Positions 17,475 through 24,780 of a stretch of DNA of 25,000 nt are shown here, in pieces. Below the pieces are notes generated by a model, which was not told the DNA's origin, searched no databases, and saw only the letters and a program-made list of their open reading frames with translations. The translations under genes were made by a program, and so were the position numbers. The number at the start of each line of letters is the position of its first letter. Position 1 is the stretch's first letter. Location of the stretch: the NCBI GenBank assembly GCA_963575745.1, contig CAUYUJ010000725.1, positions 495,001 to 520,000 on the forward strand, written 5' to 3'. The DNA is from Prorocentrum cordatum. Lineage: Eukaryota; Sar; Dinophyceae; Prorocentrales; Prorocentraceae.

Positions 17475-18125
17475 ATGCCGACGTCCAAAGGGCCGCAGAC
17501 ACCCAAGAGCGGGCTCCCGAGAGCCCGCCGACGCACGCGAGAAGCCGACGGCCCGCGCCCGCTCCCGCAGGGGCCAAGCCGAGCGTCTCCGTGGTGGCGG
17601 CCTTCCCACACCCGATGCCATCGCGCCGTGCGCGCGGAGCACGGCCAGACGGGGCCCGGACGAGGAGAAATCCGGCCCAGAGCGGTCCGGAACGCCCTCT
17701 CTGAGAAGGCCGCGGCGCCCGAGGCATCCTCCAGGTGCCTGTTTTTCTTTGGATTCGGGCAAGTTTACTTGCATGGACGGGGGGGGGGGCTGAGTCTGAC
17801 GCAAGCCGAGAACAATGCGACGTGCGGAAATCACGCAAGTCGAAAGGCACTTGCACGCTCGTGTTCGATTGAAGAGGGGCGAACGCCATGCAAGTAAGCT
17901 TGCCTGGATCTAAAGAAAAACAGGCTCCAGAAGCGCTGGATCTCAGAGACTCTCGTCCGGGCTTCGTCGGAGGAGGAGCGGTGGCTGCTGTTCGACGCCG
18001 TCGTCGAGGCCTTCCAGGGCCACACGGCCGAGATGAGCGCGGAGCCCCCCTGCCGCCCTTGCCTCGCTTTCGCTCTGTTGGGCCTCCTGGGATCAGGAAG
18101 GAAAAAAACACACAGACACAATTAA
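17475..18125 (+). CDS. Candidate two-exon gene, 153 aa if spliced
   Basis: Exon 1 would run from an ATG at 17475 to 17734 (ending TCC TCC AG), with donor GTGCCTG. Exon 2 would run from 17924, after AAAGAAAAACAG, to a TAA at 18123-18125. Spliced, the frame passes without a stop from EKAAAPEASS to RLQKRWISETLVRASSEEER and WLLFDAVVEAFQGHTAEMSA. That second-exon block (17925-18046) is the most protein-like stretch in the window, with GC-rich third positions and an amphipathic helix pattern. It loosely resembles Pumilio/PUF-type helical repeats (E.R.LLFDAVVEAF.GH...MS), which I would not assign without a search. Exon 1 is arginine/proline-rich and less certain; the real start may lie upstream behind an acceptor near 17425. 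The end may also be another donor at 18077 instead of the TAA. Confidence 0.35.
17735..17924 (+). mobile_element. Introner-like element: intron with terminal inverted repeats
   Basis: Left end CCTGTTTTTCTTTGGATTCG...TTTACTTGCATGG (17738-17776) matches the reverse complement of 17886-17924 at 35 of 39 positions. The flanks CTCCAG (17729-17734) and CTCCAG (17925-17930) are identical, fitting a 6-bp target duplication. The element begins GTGCCTG and ends ACAGG, so splicing from GT at 17735 to AG at 17923 removes it almost exactly and keeps the frame. Alternatively, the second CTCCAG could supply the acceptor. Introner elements known from several algae and other protists are short non-autonomous DNA transposons with terminal inverted repeats and target duplications that supply splice sites; this fits that description. 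No transposase is encoded. Confidence 0.6.
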
Positions 18126-18470
18126 TCGTCGATCCCCCCAAAAATATAGGAAAATATGGGAAGTGGGGGGGAGGACAGAACCCCAGGAAGTATGGGAAAA
18201 TATGGGGAATCCTTGTATTTGTGGGTATTTATTTGTGTGTCCTTTGCTCCTTGATGGGAGGCCCTCGTCGCCACCACTGGATTCGCCTCGGAATTCTGGT
18301 CAGAACGCACTCCGTCCCGTTCTTCTGTCATCAGAACGTCTCGGGTTCTCCAGGAAGCGGGGTAAGCGGTGATTCCTCCTCTCCGCCCGTCGCCGTCCCC
18401 CTTCTCTTTTGATTCTCGTTCCTCCTTTCCCCGCCCCTGCGTCGTCCCCTCCCCCATACCCCCTACCCAG
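18126..18470. other. Spacer with pyrimidine tract, no clear exon
   Basis: AAATATAGGAAAATATGGGA and GTATGGGAAAATATGGGGAA (18143-18210) are near-repeats about 48 bp apart. A consensus-like donor (CAGGAAGCGGGGTAAGCGG) lies at about 18361, but the frame before it is undecided. From about 18376 the + strand is a pyrimidine tract leading to a good acceptor at 18470. The reverse strand also has a fair frame here (TEERDGVRSDQNSEANPVVA). Confidence 0.4.
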
Positions 18471-18585
18471 AGCCCCTGAGACGAGACAGCGTGCTCAAGA
18501 TCCTCGTCATCCTCCGCTTCGTCGTTCTCCCCCCCCACACCCCCTCGCATGCACAACATTGCCTCAAGTTTCGGGCCGGGGAATA
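18471..18585 (+). CDS. Candidate exon after a pyrimidine tract
   Basis: A strong acceptor (CATACCCCCTACCCAG) ends at 18470. One frame reads PLRRDSVLKILVILRFVVLP, then becomes proline/histidine-rich and reaches TAG at 18583-18585. The first 20 residues look like a short hydrophobic helix with GC-rich third positions. The exon may end earlier at an unrecognised donor. The reverse strand in the same place reads an acidic frame (GGENDEAEDDEDLEHAVSSQ), so strand is not settled, but the pyrimidine tract favours +. Confidence 0.2.
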
Positions 18586-18778
18586 GCACGCGGTCAAAAA
18601 ACATTCAAGCTTCCGCCAACGTGCCCGATCATGCAGCAATGACGCTCTCCCGCTGACCCCACTTCCTCCGTTTTTCATCCACTCCCATAACATCCCTTGT
18701 CTTCTCTCATCCTCTGTCCTTCCTCTTCCAATCTCTCCCTCGTTCCATCTCCCGTGCCTATCCCCCGCGTGAAAGCAG

Positions 18779-18806
18779 AGTCACCCATGCGCGACTCCAC
18801 CGCAGG
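18779..18806 (+). CDS. Possible 28-nt microexon
   Basis: About 100 bases of pyrimidine-rich sequence (18660-18770) end in GTGAAAGCAG (AG 18777-18778). The 28 bases that follow are closed by a near-perfect donor, CGCAGG/GTAAGATATC (GT at 18807). One frame reads SPMRDSTAG. Its position between the candidate exons at 18471 and 19373 fits a + strand multi-exon gene, but the phases have not been matched. Confidence 0.25.
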
Positions 18807-18916
18807 GTAAGATATCACAATAGCAGCAGCAGCATGCACTGGCTCGCAAAACTTGCGAGGAGTTTGGGGGGGCGCGAGGACGCCCACGGCGACGGGATCG
18901 AGTCCCAAGTCCCGCT

Positions 18917-18972
18917 CGCGCGCTCGCTCTCTCTGTCTCTCTGTCTCTCTCGCACTCCCTGTCTCCCGCTCG
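18917..18972 (+). repeat. CT-rich simple repeat
   Basis: Runs of CTCTCTCTGTCTCTCTGTCT with CGCTCGCGCG on the left side. The stretch could be part of an intron of the + strand gene candidate. No frame is supported. Confidence 0.8.
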
Positions 18973-19372
18973 CCCCCTGAGTAAATCATGAACTGGCCAC
19001 CCGATGTAGTGGAACAACACGCGTTTGTCGCAACACAGTGAGAGAAAGTCGACAGAGAGGCAACGGAAACAAGAGTGCAAGATCAGCCCTTATCGGGACA
19101 CGCCTCAGCTGAGCCTCCGTGTTTCAGCTAAGGGCCAGACTGGTCAGGAACGTGTCGACACGGGATGCGTACAACAACACGTCGGTCGGAAGAGCACCCA
19201 TATTAGTTGTAGTGCAGAAGTCGTTTGGAGTGTTGGAGTTGTTTTCAAGAAACGTTTGTATTATAATTCAACCGGGGGACAGGGAACGCGTGGAAGGATA
19301 TGCATTGAAATACATAGTGAACATGCTAAGGGCGCTTTGACGGATTTGCCCCCCCCCCTTCCCCCCCTTCAG
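18973..19372. other. Probable intron-like spacer, nothing recognised
   Basis: AT-richer than the flanks, particularly 19200-19330, with frames of uneven quality. It ends in a C-rich pyrimidine tract and a strong acceptor (CCTTCCCCCCCTTCAG) at 19372. If the + strand gene model is right, this is intron between 18806 and 19373. Confidence 0.4.
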
Positions 19373-19451
19373 CGCGACGAACCCGAGTCAACGCGCGTCT
19401 CCCGGTGGCTGTCCGATCCGTCCGCATTTGCGTTATATTTTCTCCGTTCCC
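19373..19451 (+). CDS. Candidate exon (RDEPESTRVSRWLSDPSAF)
   Basis: It follows the acceptor at 19371-19372. The frame reads RDEPESTRVSRWLSDPSAFA then LYFLRSR, with a good mix of charged and hydrophobic residues. It then dissolves into a serine/proline/leucine run from pyrimidine-rich DNA, so the exon should stop near GT sites at 19446 or 19452 (GTATCTC). Both donors leave one base over, and the next candidate exon at 19757 needs phase 0, so a further small exon or another donor must be assumed. The family is unknown. Confidence 0.3.
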
Positions 19452-19756
19452 GTATCTCTTTTCTCCCCTCCTTCTCCCCACCAATGTGTTCCATCTCCGC
19501 ATCCTCCGCATCCTTCCTTCTCCGCACTCCTACCCCTCCGTGTTCCTTCCCCCTTCTCCTCCTCCTCCTCCTCCTCCTCATCCTCCTCTTCTCCTCCTAG
19601 TCGTCGTTGTCATCATCATCGTCATCATCATCAGCATCATCATCATGATCCCATCATTCCCCCATCACCCGTCTCCCATTCACGCCTCCTTCCTCCTTCC
19701 TCCTTATCCTCATCCTCCTCCTCGCCCCTTCTCCTCACTCCTCCTCTCGTCCCGAG
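19452..19756 (+). repeat. Pyrimidine-rich tract with (CTC)n and (CAT)n
   Basis: C/T-rich throughout, with (CTC)n at 19555-19598 and CATCAT repeats at 19610-19650. It lies between two candidate exons and has the form of a microsatellite-filled intron. It ends in CTCGTCCCGAG at 19756. Confidence 0.85.
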
Positions 19757-19843
19757 GAGTGCCCGCTGGGGTCCCTCTACTTCCTCGTTCTGTACACGTA
19801 CAGGATGATCCAGGGCGGGGGAATGGAGGCCGCGGGCGCCTTG
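19757..19843 (+). CDS. Candidate exon (ECPLGSLYFLVLYTYRMIQG)
   Basis: An 87-base, 29-codon island starts after CCCGAG and ends at a donor GTACGG (GT 19844-19845). The frame reads ECPLGSLYFLVLYTYRMIQG GGMEAAGAL, and nearly every third position is G or C, which is strong coding-like bias. The middle is hydrophobic and could be a helix or part of a membrane segment. It is boxed in by a pyrimidine tract on the left and a 440-bp polypurine tract on the right. The reverse strand is open too (APAASIPPPWIILYVYRTRK) but with poorer codon bias. No family is recognised. Confidence 0.35.
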
Positions 19844-19849
19844 GTACGG

Positions 19850-20290
19850 AGGCAGGGAGGAGGAAGAGGCGAAAGAGGGGGAGGAGGAGGAGGAGGAGGA
19901 GGAGGAGGAGGAGGATGAGGAGGAGGAGGAGGAGGAGGAGGAGGAGAAGCAGGAGGAGGAGGAGGAGGAGGAGGAGGAGGGGGAGGGGGAGAAGGGAGTG
20001 GAGGAAGAAGGAGTGGAGTAAGAGGGAGTGGAGAAGAGGAGAAGAGGGGGGGAAGGAGGAAAGGAGGGAGTGGAGGGGGACGATGAGGGAGCGGAGGAGG
20101 AGGAGGAGGAGGAGGGGAGGAGGAGGAGGAGGAGGGGGAGGGGGAGGGGGGGAGGAGGAGGAGGAGGAGGAGGAGGAGGAGGAGGAGGAGGAGGAGGCAT
20201 AAGGAGTGGAGGAGGAAGAAGATGAGGAGGAGGAAGAGGAGGAGGCGAGGGGGGGGAGGAGGAGGAGGGGCAGGGATGGGGGGGAGAGCA
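19850..20290 (+). repeat. Long polypurine (GGA)n tract
   Basis: About 440 bp almost wholly of G and A, chiefly GGA/GAG with GGGGGA and AGTGGA interruptions. The purest parts are 19878-19978 and 20155-20196. Several segments are near mirror repeats, the sequence type that can form triplex (H-DNA). Poly-Arg, poly-Glu, poly-Gly and reverse poly-Ser/Pro/Leu frames are not taken as genes. Confidence 0.95.
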
Positions 20291-20419
20291 GGCAAGCTAG
20301 GAGCGCTGGCACCATATCAGACATCCTACCCATCCCACCCATCCCTTCCCATTGCGCCTACTGCGTCGAATCCTTCTCTACCCGCCAACTCGGAGGGGCT
20401 AGGGGAACTTCAGGAAAAT

Positions 20420-20545
20420 TCCGCTTCGGCTCGGTTAGGTTGGTTCCCGAAGCGCCTCCGCTCCGGTTGACATCGCGAATTTCCCAATTCGGCTCGGTTC
20501 GGCGTTATGAAATGTACCGTCCGGTTCGGCCTGGCTCGGTGTGCG
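20420..20545 (+). repeat. Degenerate TTCGGCTCGGTT repeats
   Basis: CTTCGGCTCGGTTAGGTTGG (about 20424), ATTCGGCTCGGTTCGGCG (about 20488) and GGTTCGGCCTGGCTCGGTGT (about 20523) form a loose series. The first two are about 65 bp apart and the third about 35 bp further on. The origin is unknown. Confidence 0.5.
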
Positions 20546-21040
20546 TAATTTCGTTTCAGGTCCAGAGATGGCGAGCGTGGCCAGCCAGTTGGCTCATCGT
20601 ATTGACATTTCGCAGTTTGCTTTATTCTGTCTGTCTGGCAGAATGAAGGGGAGACGCCGGAGCTTATCATAATGTTCACCGGGCACGTCGCAAAATACAA
20701 AGTGCGGTTGAAAGGCAAACGCGTTCGCTCCAGATCCGCGACCGCATGTCGAAGTCGCTTGCGCTCTATTGTTGGGGCTGTTTGGCGGCGCCTTGCTTGG
20801 TTGCCGACTCCGCTGGGAGCTTGCCAGGCGGTATCAGGGAGTTTGCTTGGCGTTTGTTGCCTACGCAAGGCCAAAGTGGCCCTAACGTCTTCAATGAAAT
20901 CCTTGTCGGGAGATCCCAGAGGCGTAGCCGGACCTTCTCTTGTTCACCCCCGTCCTCGTTCTGCACCCGCTCCTGGTATTGCTATCTTCCTCGTCCTGCT
21001 CCTCCCCCATCCTCCTCCGGTATTGCGGTATTGCGGCTGC
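20546..21040. other. Unique stretch with two short ATG frames, no call
   Basis: A fair acceptor (GCGTAATTTCGTTTCAG) ends at 20559. An ATG at 20568 opens a 34-codon frame (MASVASQLAHRIDISQFALF) ending TAA at 20670-20672. A second ATG overlaps that stop (TAATG) and opens a frame of 179 codons to 21211. The first is pleasant in composition, but both are short or unrecognised. A third ATG at 20746 opens 116 codons in another frame. I cannot choose between them, so none is called as a gene. Confidence 0.35.
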
Positions 21041-21490
21041 CACCATGTTTGGGCCTGTCCCTGGACTCCCGATGCGATCACCAGGCGTTCCAATGACGAC
21101 CCACTTGCCTTGTTGGTCCCGATTGGTGGCAGGGTGTTTGGCCCCGCTCGTGTTGTTGATTCCGAATTTCCAGTCGTCGGCCAGGGTCCCAGGTCCTGCT
21201 TCCTTCGTTGACTTCGCTGTCTGGCCGCTGGCCGTTAGTTGCCATGTCCAGATTGATATGTTGGTTTTGGTGTCCGAGCAGTTGGCCACAGGGCTTTTGA
21301 GCTTCATTCGTCGTGTTGGTCCAGGGTCCTGCTGGTTCTGTGGTTTAGGACTTCCAGTATTTGGTCATCGGGTCTTGAGTCCCACTTGCATTGCTGTCCT
21401 CGAATCTCAAACGTTTGGCCAAAGGGTCCAGGATTTGGCGATTTCGTGTTCTGGCTGTTGGCCATGGGGCCTAGGGCTCCGCTTATTCTC
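21041..21490 (+). repeat. Degenerate TTGGCCA.GGGTCC repeat
   Basis: Related motifs recur: TCGGCCAGGGTCCCAGGTCC (21178), GTTGGCCACAGGGCTTTTG (21281), GTTGGTCCAGGGTCCTGCTG (21315), TTTGGTCATCGGGTCTTGAG (21360), TTTGGCCAAAGGGTCCAGGA (21414) and GTTGGCCATGGGGCCTAGGG (21458). Spacing is irregular, about 35-55 bp and more. Open frames on both strands (a hydrophobic one on +, a hydrophilic one on -) run through it and probably reflect composition. Confidence 0.6.
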
Positions 21491-22114
21491 TTGTCTTGCA
21501 GCATATCTTATGGTATTGTTCCTGAGTCGCGCGACAAGACACATCTCACATGTTGCATTACACTTTCGGCATCATACAGATATTGTTCCGTCGAGCTAGC
21601 TAGCAGCATGCACATGTTGCACCACAGAACTTGCACATTGGAGACCTAGACCGTACTGCCTAGCAGTCACAAAATTGAGTGGACCAACGAGCTCAGAAAC
21701 TCTGAAATTCATGCAAGTTTGAAGACTGAAGTAGTTATAAACACGCCTGAAACACTCAGACGTCGAACAGTACGCAAGCGTACCACTATATCAACGTGCT
21801 AAAACGGTTCACAGGGAGACGCCTTCCCACTATGTCTTCTGCGATCTTGGAACGAGGGCGGAGCGACCAGGGAGGAGAGAGGGAGGAGGGAGGAGGGGCA
21901 TCAGGGATGGGAGGGAAGGCTACATCACCTCGCATGGTCCACCGCACCCCTTACATCCATCTTGTCCTCCTCGTCCTTTTCCCGTCTGTTGCGTCGGCCT
22001 CTTTTCTTCGGTCGTTCTCCTTCCGCTCACCAAAGGTTTGGCGACCGCTCGGCCATCGCATGCAGTTCAGCTGTAGCTCTGCACGCATCCCTTCCATTGC
22101 ATCCTCCGCCTCAG
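21491..22114. other. AT-richer spacer, then purine and pyrimidine patches
   Basis: From 21500 to 21800 the DNA is AT-richer than anywhere else in the right half and has no gene that I can see. AGCTAGCTAGCAGCATGCAC at 21594 is locally palindromic. From 21832 an ATG opens a 309-codon frame on + that passes through the hairpin at 22216-22385 to 22758. Only parts of it look like protein (see the next entry). GGAGG repeats lie at 21869-21900. Confidence 0.4.
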
Positions 22115-22560
22115 ACACCAACCGCAGCCAGCCCGAGCGAGAGCGCCTGGTCGCGCCGTCCTCGCCGCGCGGTTTGGCTGGCCACGCCGCCACCCTCCTG
22201 CGACAAGGGGAAGACGCGGCCAGGCGACAGTCGGCCAGGCTGAGCTCGGTCAAGCTGAGCTCGGCCAGGCGGAACTCAGCCAGGCTGAACTCGGCCCGAG
22301 CCGAAGTCAGCCTGGCCGAGATCAGCCTGTCCGAGCTCAGCTTGACCGAGCTCAGCCTGGCCGAGCTCAGCCCGGCCGAGTTCAGCTGCTGCCCTGCCCC
22401 GCCTCGGCTCGCCCAGAGGCCGTCCAGCAGTCCCAGCACTTGGCCTCCGCGCTGCGCCAGTTCCCGTTCTTCGTGGTGGCGGGCGGCCGGTGGCCGACGT
22501 TCGAGGCGGGGGCTCGAGCGGAAGGGTGGGACGACGGAGAACCCAGACATCCCCAGACAT
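22115..22560 (+). CDS. Candidate pair of exons flanking a hairpin intron
   Basis: Exon A would start after a strong acceptor (CATTGCATCCTCCGCCTCAG, ending 22114) and read TNRSQPERERLVAPSSPRGL then AGHAATLLRQGEDAARRQ. Exon B would start at 22386 after GAGTTCAG and read LLPCPASARPEAVQQSQHLA, SALRQFPFFVVAGGRWPTFE and AGARAEGWDDGEP. Removing 22249-22385 (GTCAAG...TTCAG, 137 nt) joins the two in phase. Exon B is GC-rich in third positions and has balanced composition. The two exons are in different frames, so they only connect if this intron is real. The 3' end of exon B is open; GGGTGGGAC near 22526 could be a donor. The family is unknown. Confidence 0.3.
22216..22385. repeat. Large hairpin made of 15-bp repeats in inverted orientation
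   Basis: The left arm (about 22219-22295) consists of tandem copies of AGCTCGGCCAGGCTG-type units, and the right arm (22300-22377) of the reverse-complement units. The loop is CCGA (22296-22299). CTGAGCTCGGTCAAGCTGAG (22240-22259) pairs perfectly, and over the inner 56 positions I count about six mismatches. Because the unit is 15 bp, both strands encode five-residue repeats: LSLAE on + and AELGQ/ADLGQ on -, the latter superficially like pentapeptide repeats. It ends exactly at a candidate acceptor (TTCAG). Confidence 0.85.
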
Positions 22561-22618
22561 CCCCAGAGATACGAGGCTGCGAAACGGTTGGAGCGGCAGT
22601 TTTGTTTCTCTTGTGTTA

Positions 22619-22860
22619 CTTTCGGCCTCCAGGGGCCCTCAACGGGCCCCCGGACCGAGTCAGACTGCAGAACAGGCCCCATAGGGAAGTTCTCCAGTCT
22701 TCGAGGGTCCGCGCATCGAGAGCATCGGAGCGCCAGATTTCTGGCTCCGAGGATCTGATGTTTTCAATCGGCGGTGCCTCCTTGATTTCGGCCCTCGGGG
22801 GCCGTCATGGCCCCGGGACCAGCAGGAGTAGATCAGGGGCGAAGCGCTACCCGTGGGGAA
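22619..22860 (+). repeat. Two diverged copies, about 166 bp apart
   Basis: TTTCGGCCTCCAGGGGCCCT ... CCCCATAGGGAAG (about 22620-22690) recurs as TTTCGGCCCTCGGGGGCCGT ... CCCGTGGGGAAG (about 22786-22860). The GGCC-rich centres are themselves near-palindromic. The similarity is moderate, and no coding frame is preferred. Confidence 0.5.
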
Positions 22861-23165
22861 GCTGTCGGGGCCATTCGGGCCGTGGAAAATGCAGAAAAAG
22901 CACGCCAGCGGATGTCTGGGAGTGGAGCCCGGGGCCTGGAGCACTGAGCCCGACTGCCCGGAGTGTGGCTGCGGGGGGAGGCTCGGCAGCCTTGAGACGG
23001 GGGTCAATGCAAACGGGGGTCAGCCTTGCAGGGTCCTGCAGCGCCAGGCGTGCATTGACCTGGGCTTGGGCGCAGGATCCTGCGAGGGTTTCACGGATTG
23101 AGGGCGGTTCTTTTTCAAGATGTGGTTCTCGCCTCAGCGCCGCGCACATTCGTTTACAACATTTT
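22861..23165. other. Unique stretch with small palindromes
   Basis: CGCAGGATCCTGCG (23071-23084) is a perfect palindrome. GTCAATGCA (23003-23011) and TGCATTGAC (23051-23059) are inverted copies around GCAGGGTCCTGCAGC. No convincing frame or splice pattern is found. Confidence 0.4.
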
Positions 23166-23169
23166 TAAG

Positions 23170-23410
23170 ACTTGCACGGATTCCCATCATCAACGTACCC
23201 GAAATGGCATTCTGGAAGGATTAAGGATTACGCGGGCACAACAGTTACATTGATTCTCTGCGTTGAAGTCCTAGGAGTGGCATTCTTGCACGATTCAGGA
23301 TAGTCAAGACGCACCAGTCAGGTTGATATGTGGCGTTGGAATCCCGAGAACAAAGTTTTGGCATGCTTCAGGGTCTTCAAACGGGTGCCTTCCAACGATG
23401 CAGTTCCCTC
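23170..23410 (+). repeat. Degenerate tandem repeat, about 73-81 bp
   Basis: GGCATTCTGGAAGGATTAAG (23206), GGCATTCTTGCACGATTCAG (23279) and GGCATGCTTCAGGGTCTTCA (23360) head three worn copies. Copies 1 and 2 also share CAGTTACATTGAT/CAGGTTGATAT and GCGTTGAAGTCC/GCGTTGGAATCC. A partial unit (GACTTGCACGGATTCCC) precedes them at 23169. Confidence 0.65.
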
Positions 23411-23484
23411 AATGGAAATATACATACCGTTGTAGGGGCCTATGAAGAGGGAGCTTGGAGGGAAGGTTTACTCCAACATCGTTG

Positions 23485-24025
23485 ATGACTCTTTGGTTTA
23501 CACTGGTCCTCATCCTCCTCCGTCATGTGAACTCCCCGATCCAGGCCAACACTTGCCTGTGCGAGAAGAGCAGTGGCCGCGCGTTTGAGAAATCTCGGAC
23601 AGCGGGGAGTCAGCACAACCATCTAGTGATTCGACTCCGTCTTTGCCGACTTCTCATTTCCTCCTCCTCATTCTCTTCTTCCTCCTCCTTTACCAGGCTG
23701 GAGCGGCAGGTCGCGCAGGACGAGCGAAGGAGACGACAGGATGATGGTATTGATTGCTCCTCTCCCATCCTCATCTTCCATACCTTCCTCCTTCATCTCG
23801 TCCTTGTCATCCTCCTTCTTCTCCTCTACCCCTTAACCTCGTCCCATCCCTCCTACGCCTCTGCCTCGCCCACCTCCATCATCCTCACTCGTTCCGAATT
23901 CCTCCTTTCCCCCTCTTGCTCTCCCCCCCTCCTCATCCCTCCTCCCTTCCGTGCGCGCGGGAGGCCCTCGACCATTTCTCGCACATGCATAAGGCTCTCA
24001 GTCGCAAGGCCATAGAGAACACGCT
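23485..24025 (+). CDS. Candidate exons near 23.5-24.0 kb
   Basis: Three pieces are visible. (1) An ATG at 23485 opens MTLWFTLVLILLRHVNSPIQ, which resembles a signal peptide, with no clear end. (2) A strong acceptor (CCTCCTCCTTTACCAG, ending 23696) starts a 50-base exon to GATGATG/GTATTG at 23746. In the phase that joins the next piece it reads SGRSRRTSEGDDRMM; another phase reads LERQVAQDERRRRQDD. (3) After about 200 bases of pyrimidine-rich DNA and GCGCGCGGGAG (23963), an exon reads ALDHFSHMHKALSRKAIENT and ends at donor GTGTGAGG (24026). Pieces 2 and 3 join in phase. Piece 3 is convincingly protein-like but matches no family I know. The grouping into one gene is inference. Confidence 0.3.
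23750..23955 (+). repeat. Pyrimidine-rich intron-like tract
   Basis: Almost entirely C/T with CTCCTTCTTCTCCTC and TCCTCATCCCTCCTC runs and few repeats of exact period. It lies between two candidate exons and fits the pyrimidine-filled introns seen elsewhere in the window. Confidence 0.7.
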
Positions 24026-24445
24026 GTGTGAGGCCACCTTGGGAGGAGAAGGCGGACGGACAGGAGAAACAAGACCCGGCCTTCTCTTGACGGCGTTTCT
24101 TTCTGCATTGTGTGTAGCGGTGATAACGTTGAACGTCGTGCTAGCCAGCGGCTCGTTCGGACTCGAGAGGACCCGTGCATTTGCTCTTCCAGTCGTCCAG
24201 TGACGAAGCGGTCACCCAAGACAGCTCGAGCGCCATAAGAGACCACTGCATTGGTGCCACATGGTATTGCGCTCCGACACTTCCTCCAAGATCCCGTGTG
24301 AGCACAATAATGTATGTTGAAGCCCATATGGATAATATATGTGTCCGGCTCCTGGCAGGCCACGGGATCGTCTCGCGGCAGTCCAGGCTTCCACACGCGA
24401 GCACTTTTGCGTTTCGATTTGGGTGCGTTCAGTGTTCGCCGCGTT
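24026..24445. other. Unique DNA, no call
   Basis: The frame from the preceding candidate exon remains open to TGA at 24201-24203 and includes a hydrophobic stretch (LLLTAFLSALCVAVITLNVV). If the donor at 24026 is not used, this could be a C-terminal membrane segment. Other frames here are not better. No repeats are seen. Confidence 0.35.
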
Positions 24446-24468
24446 TTCGAGCGGCCCTTCCGCTCGAA
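24446..24468. other. Perfect 9-bp stem-loop
   Basis: TTCGAGCGG (24446-24454), loop CCCTT, then CCGCTCGAA (24460-24468). It is not followed by a T-run and does not match the histone-mRNA stem-loop. It may be chance or a small RNA structure. Confidence 0.6.
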
Positions 24469-24494
24469 GTGTTGGCAGGTTGAACCATTCAAGA

Positions 24495-24640
24495 GATTAC
24501 ATGTTCTTGAGGAGGACGACGAGGAGAATAAGACGGAGGGTGCAGTAGGGAGGAGGGAATGAGAAAGGGAGGAGCGAAGGGGAGGAGGTGAGGGAAGAAG
24601 AGGAGGGAGGGAGGAGATTTAGAAGGGGGTTGGCGTAAAG
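24495..24640 (+). repeat. Purine-rich tract
   Basis: An imperfect GGAGGA/GAGGAGG sequence. Its reverse complement would be a pyrimidine tract for a reverse-strand gene. No frame is preferred. Confidence 0.85.
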
Positions 24641-24780
24641 CGGAGGAAGAGTTGAGTGAGGAGTCTGGTCTCTATTTACACATCTGGTCGACACAGAAGG
24701 TCGAGGTTTGGCCTCGGGGTGGACGAGGTCAGCGGGCCCTCTGGGATGACGAAAACGCGAGAGACACCTTTTGTGTTTAC
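24641..24780. other. Short unique spacer between purine and pyrimidine tracts
   Basis: About 140 bp with exon-like size and mixed composition (GAGGTTTGGCCTCGGGGTGG at 24702). All frames are short, and neither strand gives a clearly protein-like reading. Confidence 0.35.

Noticed and set aside
16417-17793. 458-codon open frame
   Set aside because: It has no ATG start at its beginning. It runs straight through two inverted-repeat elements, a (GAC)n/(GGA)n tract (poly-Thr/poly-Arg) and the candidate intron. It appears to be a GC-rich open frame by chance.
17475-18125. Assignment of the candidate two-exon gene to the Pumilio/PUF family
   Set aside because: The helix pattern is suggestive, but only about one repeat length is visible and the signature aromatic/asparagine RNA-contact residues are not clearly present. 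A profile search would be needed, so no gene symbol is given.
20940-21599. 219-codon hydrophobic frame resembling a membrane protein
   Set aside because: It has no ATG at the start, it lies in a degenerate TTGGCCA repeat, and the opposite strand is equally open. The hydrophobicity follows from T-rich composition.
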